A stretch of 64,000 bases of DNA from Luzula sylvatica. Lineage: Eukaryota; Streptophyta; Magnoliopsida; Poales; Juncaceae. A model generated the notes under the pieces. It was not told the origin of the DNA. It worked only from the letters and a program-made list of their open reading frames with translations, and did no database searches. The stretch is from NCBI GenBank assembly GCA_946800325.1, contig OX326957.1:29623054-29687053 (forward strand), read 5' to 3'. The position numbers and the translations under genes were made by a program. Within the stretch, counting starts at the first letter, position 1; the number at the start of each line of letters is the position of its first letter. Shown piece after piece: positions 1 to 10,797 of the stretch.

Positions 1-101
1 TGCATGCTGGAAGTGGGTCTGGGAGGGCCTGTGGAGCAGGCTGGAGGCGGAGCCTGGACGGGTGGCGGGCACGTGGGAGAGGACTTCTCCAGCTTAATTC
101 G
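1..101 (+). CDS. Possible partial exon at window edge
   Basis: The first 101 bases are much richer in GC than the rest of the region. Frame 1 is open, with residues such as EVGLGG and GGGHVGEDFSS, and it ends at a plausible donor (TTCG followed by GTAATT at 102). This is what the end of an internal exon from an upstream gene would look like. I do not recognise the protein, and no following exon could be joined with confidence. It could also be a captured fragment in a transposon. Confidence 0.25.
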
Positions 102-635
102 GTAATTAATGAATTCATTTATCAATATATTTGTAACTTTTTAAATTTATTTCTTTTGATTATTTTAGGAGATTAATTCATTTTTATTTAATATTTTTTT
201 ATTTATGTAGGTTGGTTGGTGGAATCGAGACGGTCCTGGCTCTTAATCGACCGGACATTCGCTTATCAGGAGGATGTTTCTTTCGAGAAGAGAAACGAAG
301 GAAGCACAGGAGTCTGTTCCTTGGGACAAGAGAAACGAAATTAGCCATTTATGTATTGTATCATCCCATATTAATTTATTTCTTATGTGACGTATGTGTT
401 TTATTTTTAATATGACTCCAAATCAACATTTTGAATCTTTATGATGTTTCTTTAATACTAATATTTGAACTTCTGTGATGTTTAATTTTGTTTACATCAA
501 TAATCATGAAGACTTTGACTGCTATTAATGGTATATATTAGTCTAAAATGCAAAATGTGTAGTGGTTCAATTCAAAACAAAGTTAAAAATGACTCGTGCA
601 TGTGCGCTGCATGTGTGCGAGGGTTTCGCTAGATT
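102..635. other. No gene seen
   Basis: AT-rich intergenic sequence. A 67-codon open frame at 212-415 has no supporting feature and is treated as chance. Confidence 0.5.
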
Positions 636-1116
636 GATTTCTAATTTACGAAGTACAATTTAGTTATTCATTAAAATTGAAATGTTAAATATGTTACACC
701 ACTTCAATCTTGTAAACTTTTAATAGACTAGGCCTAGTATACTATTTGATGTTTCTGTGCCAGAGCTTTTGTTCTCAATGAAACATCAAATAATGTGTCA
801 ATGAAACATCAAATAAAAAAAATAATTCGACTCAATCTAATCAAATTCAAGAGTTCATGAATAATGTAATTTGGATTCTGAGGTTGATCTCTTTTCTTGC
901 CCATGCATTACTACCAAGAAATTTGAAAAACAATCTGCAATATTATAATATCTAATATTCATTCATACGAGTTCGAATTTCAAATACAAATCCTTTACCG
1001 AAGAAATACTCAACTAACATAAAAAATCGCACCATTGCTAATGGATAAAATAACCACATCTTTATTCATAGAGGTGCCCTACTACAATTATAGCCCAACT
1101 TTTGATCCAAGACTTT

Positions 1117-1524
1117 TCATGGGCTTTTGGGCTCAGGAAGAGTTGTGCTCTCGGGGCTTGTCGGAATAGTCGGAAACCGATAAGGCGGGAACCCAAAATT
1201 TGGGAAGGTCGGTACGCCAGTAGGAGTCGTTTCGACCGGTAAAGTAGGATTAGCAGGCTGTGCTGGCCTTGGCCATGCTGGTATTATCGTTGGCCTCGGC
1301 ATGGCTGGCACGAAAGGATATCTCGGGAGAGTAGGAGTCGGCAATACAGTTCCACCAACGAGAGGTGGAATTGCGGTAGTTGGTGTTGTTGATGGTACGG
1401 TTAAGCCTGGAAATGTTTGTTCCGTTTTAAGGTCACGAGCTGCAAGTGTCGAGTCGATGTATTGCGACAAGACAAGTGTGAGAAAAACAGCCTTGAAGAG
1501 GTAGCTAGTGTAGATGGAAGCCAT
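1117..1524 (-). CDS. Small secreted proline-rich protein, copy A
   Basis: Encodes 135 residues. The N-terminus is a typical signal peptide: a short polar start, a hydrophobic core around residues 9-20 (LFKAVFLTLVLS) and a likely cleavage after the STLA/AR region near residue 28. The mature part is rich in Pro and Thr, with repeated P-x-P and FP motifs such as PFVPAMPRPTIIPAWPRP, resembling plant proline-rich cell-wall or apoplastic proteins. No catalytic motif is visible, so an extracellular structural or signalling role is inferred from composition only. The ATG at 1524 lies about 60 bp downstream of a TATA box and heads an uninterrupted single-exon frame. A close paralogue sits at 4180-4587, with about nine substitutions spread along the protein and no frameshift, suggesting both are maintained. 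Confidence 0.7.
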   Translation of the reverse strand: MASIYTSYLFKAVFLTLVLSQYIDSTLAARDLKTEQTFPGLTVPSTTPTTAIPPLVGGTVLPTPTLPRYPFVPAMPRPTIIPAWPRPAQPANPTLPVETTPTGVPTFPNFGFPPYRFPTIPTSPESTTLPEPKSP

Positions 1525-1584
1525 TGTGGATTGTTTAGTAGGATGTGTTGTTTTAGGATGATTGTGTGAGGGAATTTAGGTTGG

Positions 1585-1592
1585 TATTTATA
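1585..1592 (-). promoter_or_regulatory. TATA box of proline-rich gene copy A
   Basis: Reads TATAAATA on the minus strand, about 60 bp upstream of the ATG at 1524. The same element is conserved in copy B at 4648-4655. Confidence 0.6.
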
Positions 1593-1822
1593 AGGACAAA
1601 ATGAAAATGATGATGCATAAGTTAAGGGCGTCATGAGAAAATAAATATGGTTGGTTAATTTGTTGTTCTCTTCTGTGAGCTTCGATTTTAATATATTGGT
1701 TGGGGATTCAAGTGGTGTTGTTGTTAGTTCAAAGATCAATGCATACTTGATAAAGTAGAATCTTAATTAAGGGATATCGTAGAGCTTGTATAAAATAAAT
1801 GTAATTCACGAAATATCAAAAA

Positions 1823-1895
1823 CCGACCTTAGTTCAGTTGGTAGAGCCGAAGACTGTAGTGTTGCAAATTAACCTTTAGGTCGCCGCTTTGGAAT
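1823..1895 (+). pseudogene. tRNA-Tyr pseudogene
   Basis: The 5' half matches tRNA-Tyr(GTA): acceptor strand CCGACCT, D arm, anticodon region CTGTAG and a 12-13 nt intron. The T arm and 3' acceptor strand are lost after about 1880, where GGTTCGATTCC is replaced by unrelated sequence. The D stem is also altered (GTTC for GCTC). It sits in copy A at the position of the intact tRNA in copy B, so it is a decayed duplicate. Confidence 0.8.
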
Positions 1896-1905
1896 TATAG
1901 TTCGC

Positions 1906-3360
1906 ATATTCTATATTTGTAATGAGTTTATGATAATCTCTTATAATTATATTGGAAATTTATTTTAGTAATTATAATTTCCAATCATTGGACATAATAC
2001 TTCAAATATATAGTTGTACATATTATTTTTTATTTTCCCGAAAGAGTAGAGGAAATTATTTCATTTAGTGAATAAACATGATATGTCTCGTATTATTTTG
2101 TAAGAATACTCTTAATATTTTCATTTTGAGTCAATACGTGAGAATATATTTTTTGAAACGTTAATTCTTTTATTTTATGGGAATATAAATGTCAGTTCCA
2201 TAAAGTGACTGATGTGTTTATATAAATAAAGAGTGGTGATGCATGTCCTCTTAAATCTTCTAGACTGATTGATGTGTTGACGCTTGCATTAATTATGATG
2301 GTAAATCATGAATACTTAATTTTTTCCATTCTATATCGGAAAAAAAAGTAAAAAAATCCATCGTTTCACACATCATTAATTTATTTAATATTTTAAACAA
2401 GTTTGTTTACCATCATTTATAATATTAATTAATCAAATTTAAATCCATAAATTTGGAAAAGAAGTTATTTGACAGAATTAATACACTGTTTAACATGTGT
2501 TAAACGGATACACATGAATAAAAATATCATAAAAAACAAACAAAATACAAGTTCGCAAAAGTTAGCAAAATAAAAATGAAAATACTTTGTTTTTAAAAAA
2601 GATTGAAAATAAAATAATAAAAAAATATTAAAATAAATATGATTTGTCATGTGTAAAATCAAATATAATAAATAATTAAATAAACCAAATTATTTTTTAA
2701 TAATTGATTTTACTGAAAGAATAGAAAAGTTATTTACAGGATCAAAATCCGTGTTTGTTGATTATTTGTTTGCCTGTTGTTAATGTGTGGTTGACTCAGT
2801 GTCGTATTATGGGTTTTTTTTCTCTGTGTGTTATGTGGTTTACTCTTCTCCCTCCTCCTCTTCGTTCAAAACGAAACAAGTTCAATAATGACTGAAGCGA
2901 TTAAAGAGTCGAACGGGAGCCGATTGAAGAGGCGACATCTATGCCGTAACTCAAGCCATGGCTGCGATTGAAGAGGCGGCTGAAGTGGAGAAAACCCTCC
3001 GTCTCTTCATTTCCCCTCCCCCAACCGAGGCGAAGAAACTCTCTGGCCCTCAATAACGACATTTTGTTGGTTATATTTACAAAATCTACAATAAAATATT
3101 TCAACAAATAATTATAAATAAATTAATAAATCGAACAATATTTGGATAGTAGCCGGGTGATCCAGTCACTGCTATCCTCAAAGATAGATTACGTCCTCTC
3201 GTGCAGGATTTGTCACTAATCCACCTCCAAGGTTTCATCCCAAGCAATGTCGTATCTACTTAGGTAGCACAAGATGCGAAGTAGATGGAATTCACTTCGA
3301 AGAAAAGTGAAACTGAGCACCCGATTTTGTAACCGAGTTGATAATCAGAGAATATCATAT
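1906..3360. other. Gene-free AT-rich spacer with dispersed repeat
   Basis: Nothing codes convincingly. The stretch 2461-2695 resembles 23301-23520 and, inverted, part of 31740-31860, so it is a dispersed repeat. A richer patch at 2840-3060 has short open frames on both strands but no recognisable domain. Confidence 0.45.
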
Positions 3361-3377
3361 TATTTGAGAAAAATTGT

Positions 3378-3510
3378 ACTGAGAGGTTCATGACCCAGTG
3401 GTTGGATGTGAGACACAAGAAACCATATATTGTGAGAGGTTGGGAATTCGAGTTTCGTTGACACCAATGGATGAAGGACCACCGAGCCTTCTCAATTTAC
3501 TCGTTTTTTT
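3378..3510 (+). mobile_element. tRNA-derived SINE with target-site duplication
   Basis: A 133-bp insertion with polymerase III promoter-like boxes: an A-box-like TGACCCAGTGGTTGG at 3391-3405 and a B-box-like GGGAATTCGAGTTTCG at 3442-3457. It ends in a T-rich tract (TTTTTTTT). The flanks at 3361-3377 and 3511-3527 are near-identical 17-mers (one mismatch: TATTTGAGAA versus TATTTAAGAA, then AAATTGT), as expected of a target-site duplication made by LINE machinery. The family is not identified. Confidence 0.8.
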
Positions 3511-4179
3511 TATTTAAGAAAAATTGTGTATCTATGCCATGGGCAAAGAGGGAGAGAGAGAGTAACTGAGTATTGTTCTGTGATGTGTTTTATATGAAGG
3601 TTGTCTTATGATGATTTACTTTCTCTTGTATGGAAGGTAAAATGCAAGAATCAAACGGCAGGAGCTCCATATTCAGCAAATTATTAATCTTGTAACTAAA
3701 GCCATGTTTCTTGCTCATATTTAAAAGTATTCTTGTATATTCCATATTTGATCTTCTAATTTACCAAGTACAGTTTAGTTATTCATTAAAATTAAAATGT
3801 TAAATATGTTACACTTTAACGGACCAGGCCTAGTATACTATTCGATGTTTCTGGGCCCGAACTTTTGTTCTAAATGTGTCAATCGAACATCAAATAAAAT
3901 AATTCGACCCAATCTAATCAAATTCAAGAGTTCATGAATAACATAATTTGGATTCTGAGGTTGATCCCTTTTCTTGCCCATGCAGTATTACCAAGAAATT
4001 ATGATAGCTAATATTCATTCATACGAGTTCGAATTTCAAATACAAATCTTTTTACCAAAGAAATACTCAACTAACATAAAAAATCGCAACATTGCTGATG
4101 GATAAAAATAAAATAGCCACAACTTTATTCATAGAGGTGCCCTACTACAATTATAGCCCAACTTTTGATCCAAGGCTTT

Positions 4180-4587
4180 TCATGGGCTTTTGGGCTCAGA
4201 AAGAGTTGTTCTCTCGGGGCTTGTCGGAATTGTCGGAAAACGATAAGGCGGGAACCCAAAATTCGGGAAGGTCGGTACGCCAGTAGGAGTCGTTTCGACC
4301 GGTGAAGTAGGATTAGCAGGCTGTGCTGGCCTTGGCCATGCTGGTATTATCGTTGGCCTCGGCATGGCTGGCACGAAAGGATATCTCGGGAGAGTAGGAG
4401 TCGGCAATACAGTTCCACCAACGAGAGGTGGAATTGCGGTAGTTGGTGTTGTTGATGGTACGGTTAAGCCTGGAAATGTTTGTTCCGTTTTAAGGTCACG
4501 AGTTGCAAGTGTCGAGTCGATGTAGTGCGACAAGACAAGTGTGAGAAAAACAACCTTGAAGAGGTAGCTAATGTAGATGGAAGTCAT
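4180..4587 (-). CDS. Small secreted proline-rich protein, copy B
   Basis: Encodes 135 residues, paralogous and collinear with the product at 1117-1524. Differences include T for A at residue 2, I for T at 6, V for A at 12, H for Q at 21, S for L in the NPT-PVETT segment and R for S near the C-terminus. The signal peptide (residues 1 to about 28), the Pro/Thr-rich mature region and the C-terminal EPKSP are retained. The TATA box at 4648-4655 is conserved. No stop or frameshift separates the copies, which suggests purifying selection, recent duplication or both. An apoplastic or cell-wall location is inferred from the signal peptide and composition. Confidence 0.7.
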   Translation of the reverse strand: MTSIYISYLFKVVFLTLVLSHYIDSTLATRDLKTEQTFPGLTVPSTTPTTAIPPLVGGTVLPTPTLPRYPFVPAMPRPTIIPAWPRPAQPANPTSPVETTPTGVPTFPNFGFPPYRFPTIPTSPERTTLSEPKSP

Positions 4588-4647
4588 TGTGGATTGTTTA
4601 GTGGGATGTGTTGTTTTAGGATGATTGTGAGAGGGAATTTGGGTTGG

Positions 4648-4655
4648 TATTTATA
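4648..4655 (-). promoter_or_regulatory. TATA box of proline-rich gene copy B
   Basis: TATAAATA on the minus strand, about 61 bp upstream of the ATG at 4587; conserved with copy A. Confidence 0.6.
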
Positions 4656-4885
4656 AGGATAAAATGAGGATGCATAAGTTAAGGGCGTCATGAGAAAATA
4701 AATATGGTTGGTTAATTGGTTGTTCTCTTGATCTGTGAGCTTCCAGTTTAATATATTGGTTGGAGATTAAAGTGTTGTTGTTGTTTGTTCAAAGATCAAT
4801 GCATACTTGATAAAGTAAAATCTTATTAATTAAGGGAGATCATAAAGTATGAATAAATATAATGTATCTCATGAAATATCAAAAA

Positions 4886-4970
4886 CCGACCTTAGCTCAG
4901 TTGGTAGAGCGGAAGACTGTAGTGTTCCAGATTAATCTTTAGGTCGCTGGTTCGATTCCGGCAGGTCGGA
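4886..4970 (+). tRNA. tRNA-Tyr (GTA) with intron
   Basis: Full cloverleaf: acceptor CCGACCT (4886-4892) pairs with AGGTCGG before discriminator A (4970). The D stem is GCTC/GAGC, the anticodon stem GAAGA pairs with TCTTT, and the T arm is GCTGG-TTCGATT-CCGGC. The anticodon GTA is at 4919-4921. A 12-nt intron (4923-4934) follows the nucleotide 3' to the anticodon, the standard position in plant nuclear tRNA-Tyr genes. A T run follows at 4971-4975, as a polymerase III terminator would. Confidence 0.95.
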
Positions 4971-4985
4971 TTTTTATTATAATTT

Positions 4986-6690
4986 TAGTAAGTTCATTTT
5001 GTTTACTTCTTATTTCAGGTACTATTTTGATAAAGATTACCCATTGAAGATTCCAATTTAAAAACCTTGTCTATTCGGCCCAAAGGCTAGTCATAATATA
5101 AATATAAAATATTTGTAAGATTTGGGACGAAAGATACAAAAATAATGAAAATAAGTAATGGTTTGGTTTGGTTTGGTTCGAACACGCTTGCAAAATATCA
5201 TCAAAATAATTGAGTTATTACTTAATTTTGTAGCGATTAATTAAATAGATTTTTCTTTTAAATTTAGGATCCATCTTGATACCTCAATTGAAACCAAAAG
5301 TTAACAAAGATTTATTAGACTTGCATATGTATGATTTTTAATGACATAATTATAATGTCATAAATATCATGATAAAAATATATAAATGATATTATGTATT
5401 ACCATATTGTTGTAAAAATCAGTAGTCTAAAAGTCGAATTATGAAAGAACAAAACAATTTATAAAATGAAAAAAAAAATTCCGTATCACATGAACGTTGT
5501 CCTAAGGCGTATTTCGTCTAAACGTGCGAGACTTTTTGGATCGTCCCAAAATAATTCGAGGATTCGCTCCTTATGCGCACGACCGTAGGAATAGTGATGC
5601 TAGTCTCCTTTGATATCCGGATTAAAAACTTGTGCGTATATTAGAAAACTAAATATTGAGTATTAGAAGATTGTTCTCACTGAAGGGAGTATAGAAAATG
5701 TGAATAGGGAATTCAATGAAAAAAAGAATGTATCACTTAATATTTTCATCTCTGTATGGTGGCATATATGGAGGAGTATATTAGAGTGTAACGGTTGGAA
5801 TATAATCAATACAATCAATGCCTGGATTAATTAGAGATTGTGGTATAAAAGAATAGGAGTTATGGAATATTAATCACATAAATGGTCCAAATATTTAGTG
5901 TCAATCAACGGCTAAGTGTGCCAATTAATATTAGCTGATATGGAATTAATTATTACAGATCATGGAATAATAGGCAAATGAATTTGAAGTTCTCCAATAA
6001 TATTATGCTGTATCTTTTACTCATATACCATGATAAAATATATATATTATATTATGTGTCAAGTGTCATCTTATAAATAAAAAGAAAAATATGTATTATG
6101 AAATAAAATGGTAAGAACAAGCACACCTACACTTGTATGAGTATGTGTCATGCATAAATAAAATATGCAAGTTACACATATTTATTTAGGTATCGTGACA
6201 TGATAAAATATTAGCATTCTTGTTTATGTGTCATGATATGGATAAAAAATGTCATGCATATTTGCACATGGATGACAAAGGTGTAGTGACTGTTGATTCA
6301 AATTTTCGATTTGATTATCTCAAAACAATATTGATACTTCTAATTAATTTCCTAAGTGTCATTCGTAAAAAACAAGAAATAGACATGACCCGTAAACGAG
6401 ATCAAAAGAAGATACATACTCACATACGCAAATGTGAGTAGTTGAACAAGAGCCAAGACACTCAAGACTCGACACGTTGAAAAATCAAGACGATGATCAA
6501 AGATAAAGACGGAAGTATTCGTTCAATTGTAAAATCAAGACGTCGAAAACTTTCGTGAGTTGGGATATCAGACACTCACAAAAATAACCCATAGGTACAT
6601 CTAGACTCAAATTTAGATTATTAATCTCAATTTAGAAAAGTAAATATGTTTGAAACGTTGAAAATAGAAATCTTGCAAGTTCTGGAAACA
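4986..6690. other. Gene-free AT-rich DNA
   Basis: No supported gene. A GC-richer patch at about 5490-5640 is unlike its surroundings but has no recognisable content. A 73-codon frame at 6220-6441 looks like chance. Confidence 0.45.
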
Positions 6691-6697
6691 AAACTCC

Positions 6698-7041
6698 TTC
6701 CGTTCGAACGGAATGCACCACCTTTAGAACGGAAGCAACACTGTCCCAAAGTTTTAGTTTGCAAAAACAAAATCAACAATTGATCTGTTCGAATGGAACA
6801 ATATCCTCCGTTGGAACGAACTAATGAATGTTCGAACGAGGGAATATGCCGTAAACTCAACGTAAACACAGTCAGGCTTCCGTTCGAACGAAATCATGTC
6901 GCGTTCGAACGGAATCATGTTGCGTTCGAACGGAATCATGTTGCATTCGAACGGAAGTGTCAGTTTTCGAATTATTTTCTTCCAACGGCTCGTTTGACTT
7001 TCGTTCCGTCCGACCTAAAGTTTTATTCCGTTCGAACGGAA
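6698..7041. repeat. Palindromic GTTCGAAC repeat cluster
   Basis: The perfect 16-bp palindrome TTCCGTTCGAACGGAA occurs at 6698-6713 and 7026-7041. Between them, 6881-6963 holds about four tandem 21-bp units built on CGTTCGAACGGAATCATGTTG, plus scattered single CGTTCGAACG or TAGAACGG variants. Because the core is self-complementary and the unit is 21 bp, both strands encode a seven-residue repeat containing FER (plus strand 6793-7065, minus strand 6754-6939). A TATA box follows at 7080. Confidence 0.8.
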
Positions 7042-7079
7042 TGTACAAAAAAAACTATTATGTGAGGGATATATATGTT

Positions 7080-7089
7080 CTATAAATAG
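7080..7089 (+). promoter_or_regulatory. TATA-like box downstream of palindromic repeats
   Basis: CTATAAATAG is followed by a pyrimidine-rich stretch resembling a transcribed leader (7100-7130). No coding sequence follows before the tRNA-like copy at 7287. It could be the promoter of a retrotransposon LTR remnant that includes the GTTCGAAC cluster. Confidence 0.3.
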
Positions 7090-7286
7090 AACCCATTCAT
7101 GTTTTCTCTCTCCAATTCTTTCATAATCTTTTGAACTAAATCAAAAGAAAGAAATACTAACCAAATATTCTTGACTTAATTCCTATAAATCAAATCCTTA
7201 AATCTAATATAGATTTTTGGATTCCACACTACAAAAATTTGAATAAAACATAACACACACATGAAAGCCAAATAAAATCTAACAAA

Positions 7287-7372
7287 TAGACCTTAGCTCA
7301 GTTGGTAGAGCGGAAGACTGTAGTGTTGCAGACAAAATCTTTAGGTCGCTGGTTCGATTCCGGCAGGTCGGA
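7287..7372 (+). tRNA. tRNA-Tyr (GTA), acceptor stem damaged
   Basis: Third tRNA-Tyr copy. The D arm, anticodon GTA (7320-7322), anticodon stem GAAGA/TCTTT, T arm and 3' strand AGGTCGGA are intact, with a 13-nt intron (7324-7336). The 5' acceptor strand begins TAGACCT instead of CCGACCT, so the first pair is a T-G wobble and the second an A-G mismatch. The internal promoter boxes and a T-run terminator remain. It may be transcribed but poorly processed, so it could be a pseudogene. Confidence 0.6.
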
Positions 7373-7765
7373 TTTTTTTATTTTTTTGTAGGAGGAATGT
7401 TCATTTTGTTTACTTATTTCTCAGGCATTATTTTGACGATCACAGATAATCTTTTGAGCCACTGTACTGTCTGTTTAATCTGTAAAGATTACACATTGAA
7501 CATTCCAATTTAGAAATCTCTTTTATTTGATAAAATGGAGAGGCCCAAAGACCATCTATCGCAATGTAAATAGAAAATAGTTGCAAGATTTGGGCCCGAG
7601 AGAAAAAAAAATAATAATGGTTTGGTTGAACTTTCTTGCAATATATTATTTGCCAAAAGTATCATCAAAATAATTGCGCTACTTAATTTTGTAGCCATTA
7701 ATTAATTAAAATAGCTTGTTTGTTCAAATTAATTACAAATAATTAATTCATAAAACATCCAAAAT
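7373..7765. other. Third-copy downstream flank
   Basis: Related to 4971-5240, the sequence after the second tRNA. It marks the edge of the ancestral tRNA-containing duplication unit. No gene. Confidence 0.5.
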
Positions 7766-7993
7766 ATTCATATTGTTGAATATTTTCGGGTATTTTTCGG
7801 GTCCGGATATTTTTTTTTGATAACGGATATATTCGCGGGTAAAATTTAACCTTCGTACCCGACCCGAACTCGGAGCGGATATTTTTTTCGGGTATTACCC
7901 GACCTGCGGGTATTTTTTTCGGGTATTATACCCGTCCCATTCGGATTGGGTTCCTGCGGATTGGGGTTTTATCCAACTCATTGACATCCTTAG
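7766..7993. mobile_element. CCCGA/CGGGT-rich hAT-like remnant
   Basis: Dense alternation of CGGGTATTTT and CCCGACC-type motifs. The right end, read on the minus strand, is TAAGGATGTCAATGAG, resembling the TIR of plant hAT-type non-autonomous elements. The left end lacks a matching TIR and no TSD was found, so it is treated as a truncated copy. Confidence 0.45.
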
Positions 7994-8659
7994 GTTGGAG
8001 GGTTTAAGCGGATCTGTTTTTAGCTTAGCATATCCGATCAACGTGATAAATCCGACCCGATCCGGTTAATGTGTATATTTTTATACTAATAATGCATACA
8101 TATACAAACATACATACATACTATTAAAATATTTAGACCTCATCCAAAATGATCCCTAGACTCGGGCCTCGTAAGCCTACCCATATAATCGGCCTTGTCG
8201 TCCTACGTAGTCGTCAAAATCGTGATTCAAATCTTAGAATTTTACAATTTTACGACTCTAACTTGACAAAACGATTAAAATTGAACATATAATCTTAATT
8301 TGGTAGAATACTGATGGAATCTCGATTCTCAAGACGTAGAATATGGTAAAATCTCATATATTTACGATTTTACGATTTCACTGTCATGACTTACAAAACA
8401 TTTAATTTACAAGATGATTATGATCGCATGTCTAATTAGGTAACTTGAAATACAAAACAAAATATTGACACATTGCAATGTAAAGTAATATTGCAAATAT
8501 ATAATAAAAATAAATTCACATATATTCGTTATTTTATGTTTACTTAACTTTTTATGTATATTATTTGTTCTATTTTATCTTAGTTTGATTAATTCTCAAT
8601 ATTTTAATTGGTTGTGGTTAAACATTTGCATAGCTATGGATACTTCATTTTTTGTCTAA

Positions 8660-9670
8660 TTATTAATTATTAATATATATAATTTTAAGAAAATCCTTGC
8701 ATTTATAGGAGGACACATCATCACTTTAATATGATTCATTTGATCTTGATCAAAAGGTCCAAAATACTTGATTTTTTATTTGAACATGGTCCATACAAAT
8801 CAAGTAATTTAAAATTTACATGAACCTTGGACAATCAAAAGGTCCAAAATACTTGATTTTTTATTTGAACATGGTCCGTACAAATCAAGTAATTTAAAAT
8901 TTACATGAACCTTGGACAATCATAGACCAAGTTCATTCATATTTTTTGTCTTAATTAAGTAAGAAAGTTTTTCAAAAAACACCTTAAAGTTTTGGATATT
9001 GTAAAAAATCCTAAAATTTACATATGTAATAATTGAAAAAAAATGTTATATTTTATTATTAATATATATAATTTTAAGAAAATCCTTGCATTTATAGGAA
9101 GCCACATCATCACTTTAATATGGAATATTTGATCTTGATCAAATGGTCCAAAATACTAGATTTTTTATTTGAACATGGTCCACACAAATCAAGTAATTTA
9201 TAGTTACATGAACCTTGGACATGTAACTTTTTATTTGAACATGGTCCACACAATCATAGACCAAGTTCATTCATATTTTTTTTTATCTTCATTAAGGAAA
9301 ATGTTCAAAAAATACCTTGAAGTTTTCCTAAAATTTACATATGGAATAATTGAAAAAAAATGTTATCTTTTATTATTAATATATATAATTTTAAGAAAAT
9401 CCTTGCATTTATAGGAGGCCACTTTAATATGGTTCATTTGATCTTGATCAAAAGGTCCAAAATACTTGATTTTTTATTTGAACATGGTCCATACAAATCA
9501 AGTAATTTAAAAGTTACACGAACCATGGACAATCATAGACCAAGTTCATTCATATTTTTTGTCTTAATTAACTAAGAAAAATGTTCAAAAAATACCTTGA
9601 AGTTTTGGATATGGTAAAAAAATCCTAAAATTTACATATGTAATAATTGAAAAAAATAATGTTATCTTTT
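8660..9670. repeat. Tandem array, three 300-390 bp units
   Basis: Units start at about 8662, 9052 and 9368 with TTATTATTAATATATATAAT and continue through a segment containing GGTCCAAAATACTTGATT and TTTGAACATGGTCC. Unit 1 has an internal direct duplication of about 84 bp (8754-8837 and 8838-8921). Unit ends (for example GTTTTGGATATTGTAAAAAA) resemble, inverted, the sequence at about 10200-10260, so each unit may carry one arm of a long-TIR element whose other arm is at 10130-10280. Short open frames inside are incidental. Confidence 0.75.
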
Positions 9671-10797
9671 ATTAATTGAAAAAAATCCTAATTTTTTTGC
9701 AGCATATAATAATTAAAAAATAATATTTATTATATGTTATATTTATATAATTTTAATATTTCAAAAGTTATATATATTTGACTTTTATATATTTTTTTCC
9801 TAAACTTACACAAAATAATAATAAGAATTAAAAAAACATCTTACAAATATTTAAAAAATAAAAAATCATGAAACCATTAAAAAATAAAAGGAGAACGAAA
9901 ATAAAAAACTTGATGTTAAATATATATTCTTACATAAATATTTTTTCAATGTGTTTATTTATTATTGTTTATTTTATTATTATCTGATGTTAGTTTTTCA
10001 TGAATAATAAATGAAATATTAAAATTATATAAATTCAATACGTAATATTTCTTTTTAAATCACTACATGTTAAGAAATGTTTACGAATTTTCTTAAAATT
10101 AATAACAAAAAAAGATATTTCGGTAATTGTTTTTTAATATCATCAATAGGGAGGTATTTGGAAATAAAAGTTTACTAGAGGTGTTGTTTTGGAGTTTACA
10201 AAAAGATAGAGTTTTTTTTTTACAATATCCAAAAATGTTAGGGGCTTAAAAATACATCAAAACACAGACGTGTGAATAATTAGACAAAAAAAATGTAGAA
10301 TCCAATTACAAATTAGGAAAAATTAAATCAAGATAAACTCGAAAACTCATGCACAATTTCGCGGGAAAAAAACTAGTTGAAATGTATTGTATAGGATTAT
10401 AATGATTCAAATAAATAAAATATATTGTTGTATCATTTTATTTAGAAAATCGTATTCGTTAGTTTAGTTTTTTAGTTAATATACATTTTCATCAACTTCT
10501 TACGATTCAAAATGTAAATTTACGATCGATTCGATTCTACTCCTAAAAGATTCAAGGTACACTCAATTCCGAACTAAACAAAATACATAACATCATCAAA
10601 ATTAAATTTTAAAATTCAAATACGATATACTAAATCTAATACATAATGCAACATAGTCTAAACTAAACATAGCACACCAACAATTGAACAAAACATACCC
10701 CACGAGGAAGTCCAAATAAAATTCAATAAATAAACGATTAAATTAATTAATATTTTATATATTCGCATTAGAAAGCATAAATTACGAAAAGAAAAGT
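9671..10797. other. AT-rich DNA with inverted arm of the array element
   Basis: About 10130-10280 is the inverted partner of the array unit ends. The rest is gene-free. Confidence 0.4.

Larger units (their letters stand above)
636..1905. repeat. Tandem segmental duplication, copy A
   Basis: This block is repeated in the same orientation at about 3753-4985, with high identity over most of its length. Each copy holds a minus-strand proline-rich protein gene, its TATA promoter and, to the right, a plus-strand tRNA-Tyr. Copy A has the decayed tRNA; copy B has the intact one. The 1.85 kb between the copies contains a SINE and unrelated AT-rich DNA. Confidence 0.85.
3753..4985. repeat. Tandem segmental duplication, copy B
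   Basis: Direct copy of 636-1905. It keeps the proline-rich gene and an intact tRNA-Tyr. Sequence downstream of its tRNA (4971 to about 5240) also resembles sequence downstream of the third tRNA copy (7373 to about 7710), so the duplicated unit once extended further. Confidence 0.85.

Noticed and set aside
1301..1504. Plus-strand frame opposite the proline-rich gene
   Set aside because: Shadow of the minus-strand gene, which has signal peptide, promoter and conserved duplicate.
6220..6441. 73-codon frame
   Set aside because: No promoter, homology or composition bias; chance length in this amount of sequence.
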